Source: Argyresthia goedartella (lineage: Eukaryota > Arthropoda > Insecta > Lepidoptera > Argyresthiidae). Taken from it: 64,000 nucleotides of DNA. Within the stretch, counting starts at the first letter, position 1. Each line of letters begins with the position of its first letter. Below, piece after piece: positions 56,687 through 64,000 of the stretch. The notes below the pieces were generated by a model that worked only from the letters and a program-made list of their open reading frames with translations, searched no databases and was not told the origin of the DNA. The stretch covers positions 28,397,715-28,461,714 of the forward strand of contig OX463829.1 of assembly GCA_949825045.1 (NCBI GenBank). Direction: 5' to 3'. Position numbers and translations under genes: made by a program.

Positions 56687-56800
56687 ATGATGTATGTAAT
56701 TACTTATAATGTTAGAACCTTAAGTTCAGAAGATAAATTAGAGATTAGCGAAAAGACATTAGAGCGCAAAGACAACATTTCATTATATCATGGAACATCG
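56687..56800 (+). pseudogene. LINE endonuclease N-terminal scrap
   Basis: YVITYNVRTLSSEDKLEI resembles the first strand of APE-type LINE endonucleases (T-x-N-x-R/Q-T). It breaks off after about 35 codons into a run of T. Confidence 0.5.
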
Positions 56801-57070
56801 AGATGCCTCTACGAAGTTTTTTTTTTACGAAGGCTTTTTAGTTGCAAAGCGTTGGACCAGCAACATTCTGATGATGTTTAAAGTTTTTTCCAACCGTATT
56901 TGCTCCTTATATCGCCTTTTGTTCCCTATACTCCATTTGATGAAACATTAGAAAAAAGAAGCAGTGGCAGTGTTTTTTTTTGCAATAGTTCAAAATATCT
57001 ACCCTGCCAAAGGGAGGAGTGCCTTGCTTGAGTGCAGGCTCTTTTATAGGATGTAAAAATGGAATTGATT

Positions 57071-57345
57071 GACGACCCGAATGGCCGAGTCGGCAGTGAC
57101 CCTGCCTACGAAACCAAGGGTCCCGGGTTCGAGTCCCGGTGGGGGCAAATATTTGTTTGATCATAACGGATACTTGTACCCTAGTCATGGTTGTTTATCT
57201 ATCTAAGAATAATATTTATCTATATAAGTATGTGTATCGTTGTCTAGCACCCAAGATACAGGGAATCCTAGTTTGGGGCTAGATCAATGTGTGTAAATAG
57301 TGTCCAAGGTATTATTATATTATTATTATTATAAGGGAGCCGGTG
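57071..57345 (+). repeat. tRNA-derived SINE, copy 1
   Basis: A box TGGCCGAGTCGG (57082-57093) and B box GGTTCGAGTCC (57126-57136) are perfect matches to the RNA polymerase III promoter. Body to CAATGTGTGTAAATAG, then an ATT-rich tail. Antisense frames (57188-56907) are by-products. Confidence 0.9.
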
Positions 57346-57978
57346 TCAGATATCGTCATATCCTTTTCGCGGTGTATACCTATTACGCAGTACAGCTAAC
57401 TCGCGTTATGCCTAAGTCATAACGAGAGTTAGGTATAACGAGTCTTAAGGCCCAAGATCACACAAAACCACTGAAGAGAGCTTTGGCAAAAAAAAAATAT
57501 AAATTCATAGGTCTCAAAAAAATATATGTATGCTACGTGCTTCACAAAAAGTTTAAATACTATGTCGTTACGCGATTGGATAAATTTGGCTCGATCGTGA
57601 AAAATCCTGAACATAGTCTATATTTAAAAGGAGATACGATAATTTGAATATAAAGCTACTGATTTTTCTCATAATTTTTATGCCAAAATTTTCCTCTTTT
57701 AGAGCTCCAAATCAATCCTTAAATTTTATAAAATAGCTTATTTCCGTTTTTGAGTAAATTCGAAAAAACACCTAATTTTTAAAGTATCCGGGCGGCCCGA
57801 TGCTATTCCGCGCCGCCCGCTACAGGCGGGCTGTTCCACTCACCTCAACAGCCAGAACTGGGCCACATAACGAGGATGTGACATAACCCGACATAGGTCT
57901 GACACAAGGAAGGAACAAAGCTAGACCGACTGAGATTTAGTTTTACATCTACTACGACAAGTGTTGGTACATTGACAT
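57346..57978. other. no gene seen
   Basis: AT-rich with a GC-rich patch near 57785-57840. Nothing coding is supported. Confidence 0.45.
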
Positions 57979-58245
57979 GACGACCCGAATGGCCGAGTCG
58001 GCAGTGACCCTCCCTACGAAGCCAAGGGTCCCGGGTTCGAGTCCCGGTGGGGGCAAATGTTTGTTTGATGAGAACGGAGGTTTGTACCCTAGTCATGGTT
58101 GTTTATCTATGTAAGTATAATATTTATCTATAAGTATGTGTATCTTTGTCTAATACCCAAGATACAGGGATTCCTAGTTTGGGGCTAGATCAATGTGTGT
58201 AAAAGTGTCCGAGGTATTATTTTTATTATTATTATTATTTAGAGG
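57979..58245 (+). repeat. tRNA-derived SINE, copy 2
   Basis: A box at 57990-58001 and B box at 58034-58044, identical to copy 1. Over the tRNA-like 80 bp I count only a few differences (for example CCTGCC/CCTCCC, AAACC/AAGCC). Confidence 0.9.
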
Positions 58246-58828
58246 TGGTGGTCCTACTATTCCTAGGGTCGTGGTCCTACGCAGTAGCCACGCAGTTAGT
58301 CAGAAACTTGACAAGGGGTGATCGGCAGCAATTTTAAGATAACTCGTAAAAAAAATAACAAACATAAAGTAGTAAAAAAACTTACAAATTTTTCATTATT
58401 TTCAATCATTCAAAAAAAAAGTTATTTTCTTTAAAATCAGTTTTGACTAGAATTTACTGGGAGAACATGACTTAAAAAGTTTAATGTCTATATGTTCTTA
58501 AAAGTATAAAATAAATGGATTTTAACTATCTCAAACCTCTCAATATTCTCCGAGTATTTATAACGTTGAATGGCACCATGTTTCATGATTTTTTAAAATT
58601 ACGTCTTGATATCCTTTAATAATTATTTTGGCTGAACTACCAAACATACAGAGATTGTGACCGACAAGTTCTTTATAAATCCTAATATGATTTCTAAAAA
58701 AACAACTTCGAATAAACATGAAGTAAAATGAAACAGTGCAGTACTAATAGACGGATTATAAGCGGTAACAGCGGCAGCGGGGCGCACATTGGGACGGATT
58801 TCGAAATTGCGGACATACGTTTTTTTGT
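58246..58828. other. no gene seen
   Basis: Strongly AT-rich left flank of the Tc1 element. Confidence 0.45.
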
Positions 58829-60395
58829 CTACTCAAAAGAAAATAAGGGCCACTTACATATTTCTGTTTTTGAGTAAATTTTTACATGTAAACTAATTAA
58901 TAAGTGACTAATTAATGATGTCCGGCCTCCTTCAGTATCCAACCTCTTTAATGCTGGTGTTTAAGTCTTACAGCTGGCCAGAAATTGAAGCAAATAAAAA
59001 AAACGAGTTTCAGGTCAAATTCCTTTCAGATGGAATCACAATTTTATTTTGTTAAAAACTATCTCTGTCCATCTTTTGCTTCTTTTAACATCTATTGTTA
59101 ATAATGCCACATCAACGAAGGCATATGGATACCATTACTGCCACCAGAGCCGTTACATTGATTGCTGAAGGTCATTCACAGCGGTCTGTAGCTTTTTCGT
59201 TGGGTTTCTCTCGCCGAGCCATCCAAAATGTGTGGGATCGGTTCCAAGAGACTGGCAGTGTTGCAAGAAGGCCTGGATCGGGCAGGGTGCGAGCGACTAC
59301 GGCACAAGAGGATCGCTACATCCGATTGAGTGCCTGTCGAGAGCGCTCTGTGACGGCACGTAAGTTACAAAATCGCCTACGGTTGACAACGGGGACTCGT
59401 GTTAGTGACCAAACGATACGTAATCGACTGCATGAAGACCAGCAAAGGTCCAGACGCCGAGTAGTACGAATTCCTTTATCTAGGGTTCAACGTGGAAATC
59501 GTTTAAGTTTTTGCCGCGAACATTCAGATTGGAGCATGAATCAATGGGGTATGGTGCTCTTCACAGATGAGTGTAAAGTGAAGCTTTGTAGTGATGATCG
59601 GCGGATTAGAGTATGGAGACGACAGGGTGAGAGATTTTCCGATGTCTGCATCAAGGAAATTGACCGCTTTGGAGGTCCTAGTGTGATGGTTTGGGCTGGG
59701 ATTAGCTTACAAGGCAAAACTGAGCTGGTTTTCTTAAATCAAGGCACAGTAACTGCACAACGGTACATCGATGGAGTCATCAGGCCTCATGTGATTCCAT
59801 TCTCACAGAGAGTGGGGCCAGGGTTCTGGTTAATGCATGACAATGCCCGCCCACACACAGCTCGGGCCACTCACACTGTACTGGATGACTCCCATATTCG
59901 TGTCCTACCATGGCCAGCGTATAGTCCGGATTTAAATCCAATAGAGCATATGTGGGACCAATTAAAACGAAGGGTTAGGGAGCATGAGCAAGAGGTTCAC
60001 AACCAGCAACAGCTTATGGATGCTCTGAAATGTGCGTGGGAAGAGATACCTGATGAAAACATAAGAAACTTAATCGAGAGTATGCATTCAAGGCTCCAGG
60101 AGTGTGAAAACAGGAGAGGAGGACACACCCGTTACTAAACCATTAAAAAAAACAGCTTGTGTCAGTTTTTGTTTTGTTTTGCAAAGAGTTTCTGTTTAGT
60201 TTTTGCTGTTGACAATGGACTAACTTCATGTTAATTGAAATAAGTGAAACAATTGACTACAAAATTAAATGGTTATTAGCATAAGTTAAAACAAAAGCCT
60301 TGTTTCATGTTATTTTAATAAATATACATTACTGTTTACTATATTTTTCACGTAGCAATCAAAATACTTAGTGGCCCCTATTTTCTTTTGAGTAG
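58829..60395 (+). mobile_element. Tc1-family transposon, 1.57 kb, intact transposase
   Basis: TIRs of about 28 bp: CTACTCAAAAGAAAATAAGG (58829 inward) and, from 60395 inward, CTACTCAAAAGAAAATAGGG. TA follows the right end (60396-60397); the left flanking pair is GT, so the target TA there has changed or the end is offset. Carries one uninterrupted gene. Confidence 0.9.
59104..60138 (+). CDS. Tc1-family transposase, uninterrupted
   Basis: 344 codons, the normal length for Tc1 transposases, which bind the TIRs and integrate at TA in the nucleus. Order: paired-like helix-turn-helix (RAVTLIAEGHSQRSVAFSLG, then SRRAIQNVWDRF), a basic GRVRATT hook, a second HTH (RERSVTARKLQNRLRLTTG), and a DDE domain. 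Catalytic residues: Asp in VLFTDECKV, Asp in LMHDNARPH and Glu in YSPDLNPIE, with 34 residues between the last two (DD34E). All three are present and there is no stop or frameshift. The ATG at 59104 is preferred to an upstream TTG. The copy could encode active enzyme; whether it is expressed cannot be seen. Confidence 0.95.
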   Translation: MPHQRRHMDTITATRAVTLIAEGHSQRSVAFSLGFSRRAIQNVWDRFQETGSVARRPGSGRVRATTAQEDRYIRLSACRERSVTARKLQNRLRLTTGTRVSDQTIRNRLHEDQQRSRRRVVRIPLSRVQRGNRLSFCREHSDWSMNQWGMVLFTDECKVKLCSDDRRIRVWRRQGERFSDVCIKEIDRFGGPSVMVWAGISLQGKTELVFLNQGTVTAQRYIDGVIRPHVIPFSQRVGPGFWLMHDNARPHTARATHTVLDDSHIRVLPWPAYSPDLNPIEHMWDQLKRRVREHEQEVHNQQQLMDALKCAWEEIPDENIRNLIESMHSRLQECENRRGGHTRY

Positions 60396-61982
60396 TATAT
60401 ATCATTATTTTATTAATCGATAGTCCTAATTAGGCCAATTATATGTTCTCAGAGCACTTTTTGTTGGATATGTTATGATTTGAGAGAAAAAATGAATGAA
60501 TAAAAATAATGCATGGAGCGATACCTAATTTGCTCTGTTAGTACCAAGCCTTAAAAGCGGTGCCTTTGTACGCTTAATCTACGGGTATTTGTGTATAACA
60601 CCACATTTTTTCTTTTTGACCTCACGGTCGGTTTTGACACACCTCCGTATTATTGTCCTCTAAGACAAAATAAAAATAAGCGACTATATTGCCCGGTTTT
60701 GTGCAAAAGTTGTAAATTGTTTATATTAAAACTATATTAATTGGTTTCTATATAAAACCCCGCGATAATAGTGTGTTGCTAATGTTTTGTGATAATATCG
60801 GAAAGCTGTTATCGACTGAAATCGCTCGTCAAAGAGTAGGCAGAGTATAGAAGTGCGAGTAAGTAATGCATCTCAGAGACACAACAGGTATCTCAGCTGA
60901 TTTTTAACATTCAAACACACATTTTTTCACCAAGGACTGTATTGGCTACCGTAAAAATATCGCTCGTACAGAGCTGTTTGTGTGTCATGTGTGCATAATT
61001 GCATGTAGTATCCATGGCTTGCACCTATAATCAAGCACTTACTCATGATAATTTACAAAAATTGAATTGTTTGCAACTTGATATTAAATCATCATTCAAA
61101 CAATGAGTTTTATCAATATTCAATATAAGGGTACCACAGCTATGCTACACAAAAGCATGCCGTATCCATAGCTTGCATCTATATAAATATTATTATCCTT
61201 TGTGCAACTATACAATACATAACAATCTCACGAGACGCACGAAGGCCGCAGAAACGGATTGAGTCCTTGATATAATCCTAAAATGGCTCATGGAAATGAT
61301 GAGATTTGAAAGGATATGGAGACGGTTCGAAATTGAGTTGAAGACTAAAAGAGAACCTTATAAGTGCATCAGAGCCACCACTAAGATTTTCAATAGGGGC
61401 GAGCCCGTAGCTCGTAAAGAGGTGTGCCGGCTGCACACTGGCTCTGGTCCAAACGGTAGACTATGTAGTTGGGAGAATGTGGCAGGACTAAGGGGAAAGT
61501 GGATGTTTTCTTAGGGCAAATCCCTAAGTCCTTAAACCTAACCCATGGTTAAGAGACCTTGGAAGGGTATACTTCATTTCATGTAGAAGAACCCGAATAT
61601 TGACGCGTGGATGTGTCCCTGAGCATAGGTTGCGAACCTGTTGCAAGAGAGTCATAACGGGTAAGAGAGTAGGATATTAGGTAATGTGACCGGGGTACTA
61701 AAGTAGAAAATTTCTCAAAGAGAGTCGATATAGAATGATGATCTGTACTCAACGGAGCCATAGTCGAACAATAGGATTTAAGTACTGGTTTACGCCAGCC
61801 CACGTACCAAGCGTAGCTCGTTTTAATTGTATTAAATAGTTTTATTAACTATTTATAGTCGTTAAGATCTGATGCATAATCCTTTAAACCTCAAAATGTG
61901 CAATGTCATCTGTTCCCTTTCAAACTGTACCCAGGAACCCTAGGCCTTAACGATGTTCCAAATGTCTTTATTACTGTAGATC
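60396..61982. other. no gene seen
   Basis: AT-rich to about 61230. 61240-61620 is GC-richer and holds an open frame (61290-61514) without recognisable domain; it may be retroelement untranslated sequence. Confidence 0.4.
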
Positions 61983-63871
61983 AAAGAAATAAAGTCAAAG
62001 TCAAAGTACTTTATTACTGTAGATATTTACATATACTTAGCAAACGTAAGTTTTTGCCTATTCTCTACATTGGGCCACTGTGCGAGAAGGAGGGCGTAGA
62101 ATCTCCTACAGATTGATTTTTACATCTCTTTTAAGAATTGCTTGTGCTTAACTAATACAAATTGTATTATATCATAATTAATAAGCAGGTATAAATAATG
62201 ACAAAATTATTAACAGCAAGGTCTGTGTTGAGCCAGATTAACCCCATACTAGTTAAAGACATCTTAGTAATCTTGAACATTGTGTAACATGGTTTACTTA
62301 AAATGATGTTCAACTTACTATTAAATATTATGAAATATTAGTAAATATTGTAAACTCTCCTTTCATTCAAGATAGGGACCCCTAACCGTTTCAATTGTAA
62401 TATCCCTTTTTCGACAAAGTCGCTTTAACATGGTTTTTAAATTGCTCAAATGGCAATTTCAAGATCTCCAGATTTAGGATAGAACGGGATTTAGAGTATC
62501 TTGTTGTAGTAGAGAATGCATTGACCCTTGAAAGAATTGCTAACCTTCGCGAGTCTAAACCGTGGGGCAAGTAGTCTGTGATTATTTTATAGGTTAATAT
62601 TACAGCTATCGCTAAGTTTGGAAAATGTTCTAAGGTTCTTACGTTCATACATTATATGTCAATTTCTTTAAAAAGCTCTCTTAAGGATTCTGTGCGTTTT
62701 AAATCATAAATTGCTTGAATAGCTCTTTTCTGTAAAATAAAAATAGTTTTAATATCCGCTGCTTTCCCCCACAACAAGATACCATAGGACATGACACTAT
62801 GAAATTAACTAAAATATACTAGTCTAGATGTAGCCTCTTTGCTATCAATGGTTATTCCAAGAAAATTCGTGTCATTTACTAATTCTGACGTGCTGCTGTC
62901 TAAAACCAAACTGGTCTCAACTTGCCTGACATTTGGAAGTGAGAATTTGATACATTTGGTTTTACCAGCATTTCAAAATAATTTATTTTATTAACTGTGA
63001 ACCAATTCAAGGTTAAAGACAATACCCCATTAACATCATCAAAATCTTCTTTTGGTCTTTCAATTTTGAAGACCAGTGAAGTGTCATCAGCAAACAACAC
63101 TGTGTCAGTCAATTTCTCCACCATGAAAGGCAGATCGTTAATATATACCAGGAATAAGAAAGGGCCTAATATGGAACCTTATGGAACGCCAATTTTTACT
63201 CTAGATCCATCAGATTTAACGCCGTTTACTTCTGCCTGTTGATTTATATTGCTTAGGTTAAATCTTAGTAGATCCAATGCTTTATTTCTAACTCCGTAAT
63301 GATTTAATTTCATCATTAGCGTATTATGATCAGCACAATCAAATGCCTTCGACAGATCGCAAAAAACTCCGAAAGCATCCTGTGCAGCGTCCCTTGCAGA
63401 ATAAATATGAGGGTAATACCTGCATCCGTAGTCGATGTATTCCTAGTGAAACCGTATTGTTTGGCGTGGAGTTGTTTTGTACGGTTGAAGTGTGATAGCA
63501 TTTGATTGAGTATAATAATTTCAAAATTTTTACTTAGTGCTGGAAGAACAGTTATTGGTCTGAAACTTGAAGGATCACCCTTATCTCCCGACTTGAACAG
63601 TCAGTATCAGTTCACTGTGTTTCATGATGTCTGTAAAAGCTCCATCGTCAACACATTTATTAAATATATAAGCTAGGTATGTAAGGTAGGTAGGTATAAT
63701 ATATAGGCTATAACTAGTTTTATTGAACCAATGACTTTGACTGATATACCCCACAGGTCTTCAGTATTTTTTAGATAAGTAATCTATACGTTTTGACAAT
63801 AACCTGAGGATATACATGATAAAATTTAAAATCTACATTACTGTTTTTTAACAAAGTCTCTGCTTCATATG

Positions 63872-63933
63872 GAGATGAATTTAGACGCTCTGTTGTGAGT
63901 CCTTACTCACAACAGAGCATCTAAATTCATCTC
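63872..63933. repeat. 29-bp near-perfect hairpin in the LINE remnant
   Basis: Arms 63872-63900 and 63905-63933 are reverse complements with one mismatch, loop CCTT. Confidence 0.95.
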
Positions 63934-63936
63934 ATT

Positions 63937-63984
63937 AAAACATTCTTCACCAATGTATCCCTAAACATTGGTGAAGAATGTTTT
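63937..63984. repeat. 20-bp perfect hairpin next to the previous one
   Basis: AAAACATTCTTCACCAATGT (63937-63956) is exactly inverted at 63965-63984, with an 8-base loop. Confidence 0.95.
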
Positions 63985-64000
63985 AAAAGCTCGAGCTACC

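Larger units (their letters stand above)
61983..64000 (-). pseudogene. Jockey/CR1-group LINE remnant, RT to 3' tail, runs off the window
   Basis: On the minus strand: GFTRNTSTTDAGI near 63450, RT blocks around the palm, LTDTVLFADDTSLVFKIERP (FADD, 63124-63050), a C-terminal region (62648-62391, with ILKLPFEQFKNHVKATLS) and a 3' end with AATAAAG and GTCAAA-type repeat at 61985-62005 (plus sense). Multiple frameshifts and stops. Homologous to 55870-56535. Two inverted duplications at 63872-63984 disrupt its 5' part here. Confidence 0.82.

Noticed and set aside
57071..57150. Possible tRNA gene
   Set aside because: A and B boxes are perfect but the sequence continues into a SINE body with ATT-rich tail, is repeated at 57979, and I could not form a clean cloverleaf.
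56907..57188. Frame with TRTRDPWFRRQG, repeated at 57845-58096
   Set aside because: Antisense of the tRNA-derived SINE head; a well-known spurious protein type.

Overview
The window is eukaryotic. It shows no prokaryotic operons or ribosome binding sites, it has spliced transposon genes, and it carries non-LTR retrotransposons with AATAAA-plus-microsatellite tails. The repeat families (a GGTACGGAACCC / CCGTCCGTCC / GCACTTGGCCGG interspersed repeat, tRNA-derived SINEs, BEL/Pao elements with an insect F-type envelope, a Transib and a DD37D mariner) point to an insect, most likely a moth or butterfly. I found no convincing host gene, rRNA or functional tRNA. The whole 64 kb reads as layered transposable elements, as expected of a heterochromatic or W-like region; that last point is inference.

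Layout. 1-4151: a BEL/Pao element on the minus strand (off the left edge) with intact gag, an in-frame amber codon, and a protease joined directly to integrase, with no RT or RNase H. It sits in an older LINE. 4152-6200: three LINE remnants. 6244-10204: a nearly complete Transib (RAG1-like transposase, 3 exons, about 0.3 kb TIRs, TSD CTTCG), placed in the centre of a palindromic MITE whose empty form lies at about 54.2 kb. 10.3-11.1 kb: two copies of a lepidopteran repeat, one inserted in the other. 12590-20251: a complete BEL/Pao element (568-bp LTRs, TSD ACACT) with decayed gag and a pol broken by point stops. 21.3-21.6 kb: a 27-bp minisatellite. 22.3-23.1 kb: an RT remnant. 24245-27082: a young non-coding LTR-like element holding three 246-bp tandem units. 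28.8-31.1 kb: LINE remnants.

31646-41660 is a three-layer nest. A DD37D mariner holds a LINE (32633-41334), which holds an env-bearing, internally deleted BEL/Pao element (33165-38260). Removing each layer, by coordinate arithmetic and TSDs, puts the host reading frame back in phase.

42-64 kb: SINEs, further copies of the lepidopteran repeat, an env remnant, LINE pieces, an unassigned open frame with 60-bp repeats, several near-perfect hairpins, a Tc1 element with an uninterrupted transposase (58829-60395), and a decayed LINE running off the right edge. The genes do not form a pathway. Each belongs to its own element and acts in transposition: gag particle, protease, integrase, RT/endonuclease, or DDE transposase.
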